Assembly (NCBI RefSeq): GCF_010560025.1
Contig: NZ_SAIY01000004.1
Location: forward strand, 434,001-498,000
Reading direction: 5' to 3'
Length of the DNA: 64,000 nucleotides
Source of the DNA: Verrucosispora sioxanthis
Lineage (GTDB): Bacteria > Actinomycetota > Actinomycetes > Mycobacteriales > Micromonosporaceae
Positions 36,986 to 45,938 of the stretch are shown one piece after another. A model generated the notes under the pieces. That model ran no database searches, was not told where the DNA came from, and saw only the letters and a program-made list of their open reading frames with translations. Made by a program: the position numbers and the translations under genes. Position 1 is the first letter of the stretch. Each line of letters opens with the position of its first letter.

Positions 36986-38089
36986 ATGGGCACCCAAACG
37001 TCTGGAACGCCCGGCAAGCCGGGCGCCAAGCGCCAGTTCCGGATCTGGCGGGGTGACGCCGACGGCGGCGACCTGCGGGACTACACGGTCGAGGTCAACG
37101 AGGGCGAGGTGGTCCTCGACGTGATCCACCGGTTGCAGGCCACCGACGCGCCCGACCTGGCCTGCCGGTGGAACTGCAAGGCCGGCAAGTGCGGCTCCTG
37201 CTCCATGGAGATCAACGGGATGCCCAAGCTCGGCTGCATGACCCGGATGTCGACGTTCGAGGAGAACGAGACGATCACGGTGACCCCGCTGCGGACGTTC
37301 CCGGTCATCCGCGACCTGGTCACCGACGTGTCGTTCAACTACGAGAAGGCGCGGGAGACGCCCGCCTTCGCTCCCCCGGCCGATCTGGCTCCCGGCGACT
37401 ACCGGATGCAGCAGGTCGACGTGGAGCGCTCGCAGGAGTTCCGCAAGTGCATCGAGTGCTTCCTGTGCCAGAACGTCTGCCACGTGATCCGGGACCACGA
37501 CGAGAACAAGCAGGCGTTCTCCGGACCGCGGTACTTCATCCGCGCCGCGGAGCTGGACATGCACCCGCTGGACACTAGGACCGACCGCAAGGACTACGCG
37601 CAGACCGAGCAGGGTCTGGGTTTCTGCAACATCACCAAGTGCTGCACCGAGGTCTGCCCCGAGCACATCAAGATCACCGACAACGGGATCATCCCCATGA
37701 AGGAACGGGTCGTCGACCGCAGGTACGATCCACTCGTGTGGCTCGGTAGCAAGATCTTCCGGAGGGGTCAGGTGCCTCAGACCAGCGTGACCAGCGGACA
37801 CTCCCCGGGCGCGGTGCGCTCCAGCGCCGCGGGCGGCGGTGTGCACTCACACGCCGGCGGCTCCCATGACGCCCAGGCCGAGGTGCAGGCCCAGCAGGGC
37901 GTCAACTGGCACCGCGAGGTGCCCCACCCGACCGCCCCGGCGGTCGACGCCAGCGGCAAGCTCCCCCTCACGGAGCTAACCTTCGACCGCGCGGCGGCTC
38001 CGTCGCCCTTCGGCGACGACGTCACCTTCCCGCTCCCCCCCGAGCACCTGAACTTCGCCCACCCCGACCAGGACAAACCCAACCACTAA
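36986..38089 (+). CDS. sdhB: Succinate dehydrogenase iron-sulfur subunit with long C-terminal tail
   Basis: A 367-residue subunit passing electrons from FAD to the quinone site. The 2Fe-2S ligands lie in CRWNCKAGKCGSCSM with a final Cys in LGCMT. The 4Fe-4S and 3Fe-4S ligands lie in CIECFLCQNVC and CCTEVCPEH. The normal subunit is about 250 residues and ends near VDRRYDPLVWLG. About 105 further residues here are Gly/His/Ser-, Gln- and Pro-rich and look disordered. Codon use does not change and the stop is followed by a terminator, so the tail is probably translated. Confidence 0.94.
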   Translation: MGTQTSGTPGKPGAKRQFRIWRGDADGGDLRDYTVEVNEGEVVLDVIHRLQATDAPDLACRWNCKAGKCGSCSMEINGMPKLGCMTRMSTFEENETITVTPLRTFPVIRDLVTDVSFNYEKARETPAFAPPADLAPGDYRMQQVDVERSQEFRKCIECFLCQNVCHVIRDHDENKQAFSGPRYFIRAAELDMHPLDTRTDRKDYAQTEQGLGFCNITKCCTEVCPEHIKITDNGIIPMKERVVDRRYDPLVWLGSKIFRRGQVPQTSVTSGHSPGAVRSSAAGGGVHSHAGGSHDAQAEVQAQQGVNWHREVPHPTAPAVDASGKLPLTELTFDRAAAPSPFGDDVTFPLPPEHLNFAHPDQDKPNH

Positions 38090-38107
38090 CCCACCCGCAC
38101 GTACAAC

Positions 38108-38137
38108 GGGGGGCCGCGGCATCCGCCACGGCCCCCC
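38108..38137 (+). terminator. Terminator of the sdh operon
   Basis: GGGGGGCCG pairs with CGGCCCCCC, with a further CGG-CAT-CCG hairpin inside, 19 bases after sdhB; a short CCCCTTT tract follows. Confidence 0.8.
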
Positions 38138-38176
38138 GCCCCTTTCCACCCCCCTCGCCCCGCCACCCTCGCTTTG

Positions 38177-38236
38177 GTTGACCAAGAAGTTCTTGTAACC
38201 GAGAGCGTTCTGTATGACCAGAACTTCTTGATCAAC
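38177..38236. repeat. 60-bp palindromic element, copy A (intergenic)
   Basis: Outer arms GTTGACCAAGAAGTTCT and AGAACTTCTTGATCAAC pair over 17 bases with one mismatch, enclosing a centre with GAGAGCGT. It lies between the sdh terminator and mutT. It aligns end to end with the element at 46970-47030, which has the same outer arms, centre and length. Confidence 0.7.
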
Positions 38237-38246
38237 TGAGCGGGGA

Positions 38247-38699
38247 TCAGCGGGGTGGAGGGTCTGTGGAGAGGAGGGGGCGGAGGGCGGCGACTATGGG
38301 GGCGTCGGCGGGGAGCCAGGTGACGGTGTCCAGGTCGGTGGCGGAGAGCCAGCGTAGGGCTGAGTGTTCGAGGGGCTGGGGCTCGTCGTCGTGCAGGAGG
38401 CGGGCGGCGTACACCTTGAGGACCGAGCGGCCGTGCGCCATCCGGACGTCACGGCCGATCCGCGCACCGATCTCCACGCGTACGGCCAGTTCCTCGACGC
38501 ACTCGCGGGCCAGCGCCGCCGGCTCGGTCTCACCCGGCTCCACCTTGCCGCCGGGGAACTCCCACATGCCCGCCACCTCGGGCGGGGCGGATCTGGCGCA
38601 GGCCAGCACCCGTCCGTCCCTGATGATGGCCGCTCCGACGATCACCTTCGGATCGCGCCGTACAGCGTTTCCGCCGCCGTTCGCCCGTTCGGTCCGCAC
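38247..38699 (-). CDS. mutT: MutT-type Nudix hydrolase
   Basis: A 150-residue Nudix protein. The Nudix box GGKVEPGETEPAALARECVEEL spans about residues 50-71, with all acidic residues present. Length and N-terminal strand KVIVGAAIIRDGRVLACAR fit 8-oxo-dGTP diphosphatases that cleanse the nucleotide pool, though other Nudix substrates cannot be excluded. GTG 38699 is used; no clear Shine-Dalgarno sequence is seen. It is divergent from a small pterin-dehydratase-like gene. Confidence 0.85.
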   Translation of the reverse strand: MRTERANGGGNAVRRDPKVIVGAAIIRDGRVLACARSAPPEVAGMWEFPGGKVEPGETEPAALARECVEELAVRVEIGARIGRDVRMAHGRSVLKVYAARLLHDDEPQPLEHSALRWLSATDLDTVTWLPADAPIVAALRPLLSTDPPPR

Positions 38700-38882
38700 G
38701 GCCGTCCAGAGTGCCAGATCAATCGGCGGTTTGGGTAGCTTGGTCGTCCGTCAGGCCAGGAATACCCGGAAGTGTGGGCGTGGACACACCCTCCGTGCGA
38801 CGTAAGACTAGGAGCACCGACAAAGACACGGGGCGGCGACGATTTGGCCACAAGCCGGCAACGAAGCCTGGGAGGAGCGGTG

Positions 38883-39188
38883 ATGCGTGCGCTGTTCGGC
38901 GGTCGGACGAAGCACGACTACCTCAGCGACGCCCTCACCCTACTGTCCGGTTGGACGCGCGAGGGTGAGCAGATCCGACGGACTCTCGTCATCGACGACA
39001 CGCAACACGCGGCGCTCACCGAGCGGGTGAAGGTGGTCGCCGACGCACTGCATCTGCGCCCGGAGATCAGCCGGCGCGCCGATCACACCCAGATCCGGGT
39101 CGGGCACGGCAACGAGCCCCTCTCCGAGGGCGAGGTCCTGCTGGCCGCCCGCATCGAGGACGCCTACCGCGCGGTCACCGAGAGCTGA
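38883..39188 (+). CDS. Pterin-4a-carbinolamine dehydratase-like protein, probably inactive
   Basis: A 101-residue protein. ATG 38883 has GGGAGGAGCGG upstream. The layout (GWTREGEQIRRTLVI, then a helix TERVKVVADALHLRPEI, then TQIRVGHGNEPLSEGEVLLAARIEDAYR) resembles the PCD/DCoH fold. The usual His-His-Pro motif after the helix is replaced by RPEISRRADH, so catalysis is doubtful; a regulatory or binding role is possible. The assignment is by fold pattern only. Confidence 0.6.
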   Translation: MRALFGGRTKHDYLSDALTLLSGWTREGEQIRRTLVIDDTQHAALTERVKVVADALHLRPEISRRADHTQIRVGHGNEPLSEGEVLLAARIEDAYRAVTES

Positions 39189-39214
39189 CGGTGCGTTCGC
39201 TGGCGGACGCTGCC

Positions 39215-39220
39215 TACCGT
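39215..39220 (+). promoter_or_regulatory. -10 box of leaderless PH-domain gene
   Basis: TACCGT, seven bases before ATG 39228. Confidence 0.5.
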
Positions 39221-39227
39221 GGGCGTC

Positions 39228-39590
39228 ATGGCCAACGCGACCTATGACCGCAAGGAACAGTTCCAGCAGATCCAGAGCGGCCTGCTCGACGGTGAACAGA
39301 TCATCGCCGTCTACGACGCCGTCGGCACCGGCACCGGGTTCATCGGGCTGACCGACCGGCGCGTCATCATCCAGGACCGCTCGTTCGTCGGCAAGAAGTA
39401 CGCGATCACCAGCATCCCGTACTCGAAGATCACCAGCGTGAGCGTGGTCAGCAACAAGTCCTGGGGTGGCTCGTTCTTCTCCACCGGCGCGATCGCCATC
39501 CACGTCGGTACGCACACCTACGAGGTGGAGTTCCGGGGCGACCAGAAAAGCCACCACGTCCACAACGTGATCCTGCACTACATCAGCTGA
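39228..39590 (+). CDS. Bacterial PH-domain protein
   Basis: A 120-residue protein of the bacterial pleckstrin-homology type. Alternating strands include GEQIIAVYDAVGTGTGFIGLTDRRVIIQD in register, IPYSKITSVSV, GAIAIHVGTHTYEVEF, and a final helix HHVHNVILHYIS. There are no membrane segments. The ligand is unknown. The leaderless ATG 39228 is preferred to GTG 39219. Confidence 0.8.
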   Translation: MANATYDRKEQFQQIQSGLLDGEQIIAVYDAVGTGTGFIGLTDRRVIIQDRSFVGKKYAITSIPYSKITSVSVVSNKSWGGSFFSTGAIAIHVGTHTYEVEFRGDQKSHHVHNVILHYIS

Positions 39591-39697
39591 CCGACTCCCC
39601 GGGCCGCGCAGCGGATCAGCATCCCGGTGAATTTCAGTTGCCGCCGGCCATCGATGCCGATTGACTCACGAACCAACCGAACGAAGGGAGCGACGAC

Positions 39698-39808
39698 ATG
39701 AGGCACAGCACGACGCCCAGGCAGCGAACAGGCATCGTCAACCCCATCGAATCGAGGCTTCGTGCGTACGTGGGAATCATCGGACAAGGCGCCGTGCGGC
39801 GCCGGTAG
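39698..39808 (+). CDS. Possible small Arg-rich ORF (36 aa) upstream of a methyltransferase
   Basis: ATG 39698 has AGGGAG about eight bases upstream. The frame MRHSTTPRQRTGIVNPIESR... is basic and ends with GAVRRR. Its last codons coincide with a hairpin GGCGCC-GTGC-GGCGCC. The stop lies 18 bases before the methyltransferase ATG. It could be a leader peptide, an independent small protein, or chance. Confidence 0.35.
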   Translation: MRHSTTPRQRTGIVNPIESRLRAYVGIIGQGAVRRR

Positions 39809-39826
39809 CAACGACGGAGGCCGCTG

Positions 39827-40561
39827 ATGTCGGTCTTCGACGACCCGGGACACTTCGGCCGGCTCTGGGCCGACACCTATGACCTGCCGGGCGGCCTACC
39901 CGACCCGGCACCGGCGGTGGAGTTCCTCGCCGAACTGGCCGGCGACGGCCCGGCGCTGGAACTGGCCATCGGCACCGGTCGGGTCGCCCTTCCCCTGGCC
40001 GAGCGCGGGATCGCCGTGGAGGGGGTCGAGGCGTCGCCGGAAATGGTCGCGAAGATGCGGGCCAAGCCCGGTGGTGGCGATATCCCGGTGGCCATCGGCG
40101 ACATGGCGGACGTGCCGGTGACCGGCCCGTACACCATGGCGTACCTGGTCTTCAACACCCTGTTCAACCTGGTACGCGCCCGGCGCCAGGCGGACTGCTT
40201 CCGGAACGTGGCCCGCGTGCTCGCGCCTGGCGGCGCGTTCGTCATCGAGACGTTCGTGCCCGACCCGGCGGACTTCGACCGCGACGAACAGGTCCAGATA
40301 CGGGAGGTGACCGAGGACTCGGCCACCATCCGCCTGCACCGGTACGACCGGGAGGCGCAGACGTTCCTCCGGCAGACCATCACGTTCCACTCCGCCGGGG
40401 TGCACCTGCACCCGTTCGCGATGCGTTACCTGTGGCCCGAGCAGATCGACGAGTTGGCGGAGCAGGCCGGTCTCCGGCTCACCGAGCGGTACGCCGACTG
40501 GGACCGGTCACCCTCCGGCCCGGACAGCACCGCACACATCTCCGTGTACCGGCTCGGGTGA
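39827..40561 (+). CDS. Class I SAM-dependent methyltransferase
   Basis: A 244-residue methyltransferase. SAM motif I is ALELAIGTGRVALPLAERG (about residues 43-61), followed by the acidic VEGVEASPEMV and the post-motif AIGDMADVPV. The C-terminal part has no feature that names the substrate. ATG 39827 follows GGAGG. A strong terminator follows. It lies downstream of a possible small ORF and may be co-transcribed with it. Confidence 0.82.
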   Translation: MSVFDDPGHFGRLWADTYDLPGGLPDPAPAVEFLAELAGDGPALELAIGTGRVALPLAERGIAVEGVEASPEMVAKMRAKPGGGDIPVAIGDMADVPVTGPYTMAYLVFNTLFNLVRARRQADCFRNVARVLAPGGAFVIETFVPDPADFDRDEQVQIREVTEDSATIRLHRYDREAQTFLRQTITFHSAGVHLHPFAMRYLWPEQIDELAEQAGLRLTERYADWDRSPSGPDSTAHISVYRLG

Positions 40562-40566
40562 TCCAC

Positions 40567-40603
40567 GGCGCGGGTGCGACGGTCCGGCCGTCGTACCCGC
40601 GCC
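40567..40603 (+). terminator. Terminator after the methyltransferase gene
   Basis: A 16-bp stem (GGCGCGGGTGCGACGG with CCGTCGTACCCGCGCC, one mismatch), loop TCCGG, five bases after the stop. Confidence 0.85.
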
Positions 40604-40636
40604 ACAGCGCTCACTGAACGGCTCGCGCCGGGCTGG

Positions 40637-40642
40637 GATACT
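40637..40642 (+). promoter_or_regulatory. -10 box of leaderless DUF218 gene
   Basis: GATACT, seven bases before ATG 40650. Confidence 0.45.
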
Positions 40643-40649
40643 GGCCTGC

Positions 40650-41372
40650 ATGCCGATCCGTGCGTCACTGACGGCCAGACTTCGACAGATCCGGGACCGA
40701 GGCCGTGGGCGTTGGCTACGCCGGGCGGCGCTCGCCGGAGCGTTCGGTGTGGTGCTGCTGACGGCCGGCGTGTGGGCGAGCGCGAGTTGGATCCGCTCCG
40801 GCGCACAGGGGCGCACCTATCCGGTCGCGACGGTGCCCGAGGCACCGGTCGCCCTGGTGCTGGGTACCCGGGTCCAGCCCGACGGCACGCCGGCACCGTT
40901 CCTCGCCGCCCGGCTGGAGATTGCTCGCGAGCTGTACGTCACCGGCAAGGTGCGGGCGATCCTGGTCTCCGGCGACAACATGCGCCACGACTACAACGAG
41001 CCTGAGGCGATGCAGCGCTGGCTGGTCGAGCAGGGTGTGCCGGCCGACAAGGTGGTGCTCGATCACGCCGGCTTCGACACGTACGACTCGTGCGCCCGGG
41101 CGAAGCGGATCTTCGGGGTGGAGCGGGCGACGGTGGTGACCCAGCAGTTCCATCTGGCCCGCGCCGTCACGGTCTGCCGGCACCTCGGCATCGACGCCAA
41201 CGGCGTCGGCGACGAGACCGCCCGGGAGCTGAGCCACCGCACCTGGCGGATCAGCTCCGCCCGGGAGTACGGTGCCGGTCTCAAGGCCGCGCTGGACGTG
41301 CTCTCCCGCCGCGACCCGGTGCATCTCGGCGAGCGGGAGACCGGCGTCGACGACGCCCTGCGCGCCGGCTGA
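40650..41372 (+). CDS. SanA/YdcF-like DUF218 membrane protein
   Basis: A 240-residue protein with one N-terminal membrane helix (about residues 25-47) and an exported DUF218 domain. Family motifs are ALVLGTRVQPDGTPAPFLAAR in register, ILVSGDNMRHDYNEP, DHAGFDTYDSC and VVTQQFHLARAV. The E. coli relative SanA affects the envelope barrier to vancomycin; the biochemical activity is not settled. Its terminator region is shared with the convergent LPXTG gene. Confidence 0.85.
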   Translation: MPIRASLTARLRQIRDRGRGRWLRRAALAGAFGVVLLTAGVWASASWIRSGAQGRTYPVATVPEAPVALVLGTRVQPDGTPAPFLAARLEIARELYVTGKVRAILVSGDNMRHDYNEPEAMQRWLVEQGVPADKVVLDHAGFDTYDSCARAKRIFGVERATVVTQQFHLARAVTVCRHLGIDANGVGDETARELSHRTWRISSAREYGAGLKAALDVLSRRDPVHLGERETGVDDALRAG

Positions 41373-41394
41373 CACCGCCACCACGGCGGCGGGC

Positions 41395-42267
41395 CTACGC
41401 CACGAAGCGGGTACGGCGGCGACGGGCGATCAGGTAGGCGGCACCGCCGAGGAGCAACAGCAGTCCACCCACCGCGGCCACCGTCCCGGTCCGGGTGCCG
41501 GTAACCGGCAACCCGCCACCCTGACCGTCATCGTCGCCGGGTGCGCCCGGGCTGGCCGGAGGGGCGTCCGTCGGCGTAGCGGTGGGCGTGGCCGTCGGGG
41601 TCGCGGTGGGCGTAGCGGTCGGGGTCGGCGTCGGGGTGGTCTTCAGTACGACGCCGACGAAGCCGAGCGGGTTCGGCGGCTCCAGACCGACCAGCGGTGC
41701 CGACGGGGCGGCCAGCGTCAGCGGGCCACCGGTGCCCCGGACCGCACTTGTGCCCTGCCCGGCCCAGTCGTCGGCCAGCTTCTGGATGCCGCCGAGCCGA
41801 TCGACGTACTCCTTGCTGCGCCAGAAGTGGATGATCGACGAGATGTTCTCCGGGCGGGCGTCCGGCTTGGTGGAGATGCCGGCGCCCAGCGCCGCCAGGC
41901 TCGCGCCCGGGGCAAGCTCGACGTCGAACTCGCACCAGGCCGACTCCTGGTTGCTGTCGACGCCGTACCAGCAGTTCTCGTACGTCTTCGTGAAGTCCAG
42001 GTCGTTGAGGATCCGGACATGCACGACCAGACCGTCGACCGGTGCGTCCCCCTTGTTGGTGACGCCGATCAGGGCGGGCACGTCCTCACCCTGACCAACC
42101 AGGTAGCCCCGGCGGCCGTCGGTCGGCGGCTGCTGCTCGGTGCCGGCCGCGAGTTTCGCCGAGTCGGGCGCCGGCTGGGCCGGAGCGGCAGCGGCGGGCG
42201 CGGCGGCGAGGCCAGCCGCGAGGAGTGCGGCGCTGACAGCGCACAGGGCAGAACGAGGCGTGGTCAA
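41395..42267 (-). CDS. LPXTG-anchored surface protein with Thr-Pro repeat stalk
   Basis: A 290-residue exported protein. The signal peptide covers about residues 1-28 (AVSAALLAAGLAAAPAAAA). A beta-rich domain follows (about 50-190) with two Cys (NCWYG, WCEFD) able to form a disulfide. A stalk of PTPTAT repeats occupies about 210-240 (41580-41640 on the DNA). The sorting signal is LPVTG, then a membrane helix and RRRRTRF. A class C/E sortase elsewhere would fix it to peptidoglycan. The start is TTG 42267 with GGGGG five bases upstream. Confidence 0.87.
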   Translation of the reverse strand: MTTPRSALCAVSAALLAAGLAAAPAAAAPAQPAPDSAKLAAGTEQQPPTDGRRGYLVGQGEDVPALIGVTNKGDAPVDGLVVHVRILNDLDFTKTYENCWYGVDSNQESAWCEFDVELAPGASLAALGAGISTKPDARPENISSIIHFWRSKEYVDRLGGIQKLADDWAGQGTSAVRGTGGPLTLAAPSAPLVGLEPPNPLGFVGVVLKTTPTPTPTATPTATPTATPTATPTDAPPASPGAPGDDDGQGGGLPVTGTRTGTVAAVGGLLLLLGGAAYLIARRRRTRFVA

Positions 42268-42427
42268 GGGAACCCCCGTGAATCTCCGTCGATGACCGCG
42301 TCACGCTACACGAGCCGGGTCACGCCGCGCAGACCGTCAGCGGTCCATCTCGGAAGGACCGGTCGACGGACGCGGTCATGGACCGGCCTAAATGTTGACG
42401 CGAAACTCGGTGCGGTGGGCCGCGGCG

Positions 42428-42796
42428 CTATCGACCCGCTGCGGAACCCACCAGACAGACGGCGGCAGCGAGCAGCACGAAGACCGGAGTGGCGGCGAGC
42501 AGCCCGACCCATCGGGCTGGGCGCTGCGGTCGTCGCGCACTGATCAGCCCGAGCATCACCAGGCTGACCACGAGCGCCAGCAGCAGCGCCGGAGCCCCGA
42601 CGAAGAGTCCCGCCATGAGCACACCAGCACGCGGCGACGCGCAGAAGGTGTCCTGGCAGTCCGGGTCAGGCACGTCGGACTGGTTGTACGCGAGCAGGAA
42701 GAAGGCACCCACCGCCACCGCGTACCACACGATCAGGTGCAGCAGGGCGAGGCCGGGGTTGGTCTTCCAGGGCTCCTCCGGCGTGAACATCGGCAC
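42428..42796 (-). CDS. Small three-helix membrane protein, unknown function
   Basis: A 122-residue protein with helices at about residues 17-37, 58-82 and 97-118, and a Cys pair in the loop PDCQDTFCAS that may form an external disulfide. Starts are possible at GTG 42796 (six bases after a GACACT box) or ATG 42790. It lies 41 bases upstream of the ychF stop side, with no operon partner evident. Confidence 0.65.
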   Translation of the reverse strand: MPMFTPEEPWKTNPGLALLHLIVWYAVAVGAFFLLAYNQSDVPDPDCQDTFCASPRAGVLMAGLFVGAPALLLALVVSLVMLGLISARRPQRPARWVGLLAATPVFVLLAAAVCLVGSAAGR

Positions 42797-42837
42797 CTGC
42801 CGAGTGTCCCGCCTCGCTGCGGCGCCCGCTGCCCGCC

Positions 42838-43923
<1,086 letters not shown>

Positions 43924-43931
43924 GACGAGCC

Positions 43932-43937
43932 AGCTTA
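43932..43937 (-). promoter_or_regulatory. -10 box of leaderless ychF
   Basis: TAAGCT on the minus strand, eight bases before GTG 43923. Confidence 0.45.
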
Positions 43938-43999
43938 CGCGCTCCGCCGTAGAACCTGGGCAGGCAGCCCCGGCGCGGCCGACGCAGGGCGCGCGATGG

Positions 44000-45001
44000 T
44001 CAGGAGCCGGTCCTGACCAGCCGGAGTTGGTCGATCACCGTGATGGCCAGCCTCCCGTCGCCGGCGGAAAGGGGAAGGTGCCGCAACGTCAGTCGGTGGG
44101 CGCCGGCGGTGAGCCGGACCGTGCCGTGCGACGTCCAGCCGGTCAGCCGGTACCGGGCTGCCGACTCGGCGAACTCGCCAACCGGCCGATCATCGACGAG
44201 GTACATCGTTCTCCCCGCGTTCGGCCCGAGCAGGCGAACGTCGAACAGCTCGTAGTCGCCGCCCTCGGCAACGGTGACCGTGACGGTGAATGAATCGTAC
44301 GGTCGGGCGAAGAAACCCAGTGCGTACCCTTCGGTATAGCCGTAGTGGCAGCAGTCGTTGGTGACCCACAGCTCGCAGGCCCGCCCGTCACATGCCGGGC
44401 GGGCCGGCGCCCCGCCGACCGTCACCGTCGTCGCGGGCTCATCGACCAACGCCTCCATATTGAGAGTCACCACGACGCTGGTGGACGGGCTGACCGACGG
44501 GGTTGCCGGCGAGGTAGCCGGCGGGCTGACCGGCTGCGCGGCCGCGGGCACGCGGCCCGGGCGAAACAGGGACACTCCGACGGCCAGCAACGCAACCGCG
44601 AGAACCGCCGCTCCGACCGTGGCGAGAAGCCACCGCCGTCGGCGCGGCCGCTCGGCCGGCCGGCGCACCTCGACAACCACCCGGCCACTGAACCGGGAAC
44701 TCTCCTCCGGGGGCGAATCGGCCGAGGAGACCGACGCACGCACCTCGTACCTGCCGGCCGGCACCTCGGCCGGCACGTTCACCGTCACCAGGTACGAGAC
44801 GGTGCTGTTGGCAGGGACGGCGCGCTGTGGTCGGTCGACGGTGAACCACGACGGTGACACACCGTCGTCGGGGGCGAGGCGCAGCACCGCAGTGTCCGGT
44901 GTCACACCGGGATTGGACACCGTGAAGACGATCTCGCCGTGCCCGGCCTGATCGAGGGTGAGGTGTGCGCCGACCGCGTCGACCGTCCAGGCTGTGGTCA
45001 T
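44000..45001 (-). CDS. Single-pass membrane protein with Ig-like and carbohydrate-binding-like domains
   Basis: A 333-residue protein. Residues 1-110 look like a COG1470/NEW3-type Ig domain (VSNPGVTPDTAVLRL, VPAGRYEVRASV). A basic RPRRRRW precedes one membrane helix (about 122-143), then a Pro/Ser-rich linker, then a beta-sandwich (about 195-333) resembling a carbohydrate-binding module (YLVDDRPVGEF, VRLTAGAHRLTLRHL) with Cys in CDGRACEL and NDCCHY. No signal peptide is seen, and the positive-inside rule puts the Ig domain in the cytoplasm, which is odd for such a fold. ATG 45001 with GGAG upstream is preferred to the longer frame. Confidence 0.7.
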   Translation of the reverse strand: MTTAWTVDAVGAHLTLDQAGHGEIVFTVSNPGVTPDTAVLRLAPDDGVSPSWFTVDRPQRAVPANSTVSYLVTVNVPAEVPAGRYEVRASVSSADSPPEESSRFSGRVVVEVRRPAERPRRRRWLLATVGAAVLAVALLAVGVSLFRPGRVPAAAQPVSPPATSPATPSVSPSTSVVVTLNMEALVDEPATTVTVGGAPARPACDGRACELWVTNDCCHYGYTEGYALGFFARPYDSFTVTVTVAEGGDYELFDVRLLGPNAGRTMYLVDDRPVGEFAESAARYRLTGWTSHGTVRLTAGAHRLTLRHLPLSAGDGRLAITVIDQLRLVRTGS

Positions 45002-45303
45002 GAATCGACTCCGAAGAAGTCCGACAATCGTGGGTGCCTGAACTGTAGAAGAAAGAGCCACCGAAGTGGCGGCCAGAGTCACATGGACGACCGCCAATTC
45101 GACTCCGAGGGCTCAACCTCGACATTTATGCAACTGACCGGGAATGGACAACCAGCCTGTCGGATCAACTACCTGTTTCGTACCGCCGGGACCGCTGGAC
45201 ATCGAAACAAGCGACCGGCGGGAGTTCAGATGAAGATTGTGACGGAAACCGCGACACACGAGATCGCCCGCGCTGCCGTTCCCGTCGGGAGCCGGTGGCG
45301 GCG
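45002..45303. other. Gene-free stretch, relatively AT-rich
   Basis: About 300 bases with lower GC than the flanks and no frame with gene-like codon use. It should hold the promoter of the minus-strand membrane-protein gene. A GACTCCGA direct repeat (about 45007 and 45102) is the only structure noticed. Confidence 0.4.
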
Positions 45304-45789
45304 TCAGTCCCGCTCGGCTGGTGCAGGCTGGCGCGGTGGCCCGCCACCCGCCCAGGGCGACACCCGTGGCGCGAGTTCACCCGCTGCGGCGAGTGGCAGC
45401 GAGAACCGGTCGGCGGCCACCGGGCTGGCCGCGTACGACTCACGCAGCATCCAGTGGACCTCGTCGGCCGTCCAGCCCAGCGTCGGCCGGGCCGCGATCT
45501 CCCGGAGCAGCCGCCGTGCGGCACGGGTGTCGTCGTCGTAGAAGCGCATGCACCAGTGGTGCACCCACATCCCGAGAGCGCGCACCCCGTCCGGTTCGAG
45601 CGAGCCCACCAGCCGGCCGCAGGCGGTGTCGCCGAAGGCGCGACCGGGGTCGTCGGCGCGGTCCCGCTCGATGGCACCGACCGCGGCCGGAGCCACGGCG
45701 CGCATCCGCCGATAGAAGCCCTCGACGACTGTCGGGTCGGGTGCTGGGTGCTCGTGTCCCGACGCCGCCCGACCCGCCACGCTCACCAT
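45304..45789 (-). CDS. Hypothetical protein, 161 aa
   Basis: A soluble, helix-rich protein starting MVSVAGRAASGHEH at ATG 45789, which has AGAAGGGTG about seven bases upstream. It contains VEGFYRRMRAVAPAAVGAIERDRADDP, a Trp/His cluster GMWVHHWCMRFYDDD, and a Pro-rich end. I recognise no family. It is divergent from ada-alkA with a 149-bp gap, so a link to alkylation response is possible but unsupported. Confidence 0.6.
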   Translation of the reverse strand: MVSVAGRAASGHEHPAPDPTVVEGFYRRMRAVAPAAVGAIERDRADDPGRAFGDTACGRLVGSLEPDGVRALGMWVHHWCMRFYDDDTRAARRLLREIAARPTLGWTADEVHWMLRESYAASPVAADRFSLPLAAAGELAPRVSPWAGGGPPRQPAPAERD

Positions 45790-45938
45790 TGCCGCACCCT
45801 TCTGGAGTTGGTGGCCGCACGCTACCCACCACAACCGACAGTTCTCCTCCCCCTGCCCGTCCCGCCCAGCCGAGTGACGGAGGGTGTGGTCCGAATTCCG
45901 CGAGCCGGGTGGGTGGTGGCAGGCGCATCATCGGTGAC

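Noticed and set aside
41375..41389. CCGCC-ACCAC-GGCGG hairpin between the DUF218 and LPXTG genes
   Set aside because: The stem has only five pairs, too short to call a terminator in such GC-rich DNA.
41580..41640. Repeated GTCGGGGTCGCGGTGGGCGT-like units as a minisatellite or CRISPR remnant
   Set aside because: They encode the Thr-Pro stalk of the LPXTG protein in frame; there are no spacers.
45236..45541. Plus-strand frame starting MKIVTETATHE in the AT-richer gap
   Set aside because: It becomes low-complexity where it runs opposite the minus-strand hypothetical gene, and it has no ribosome site.
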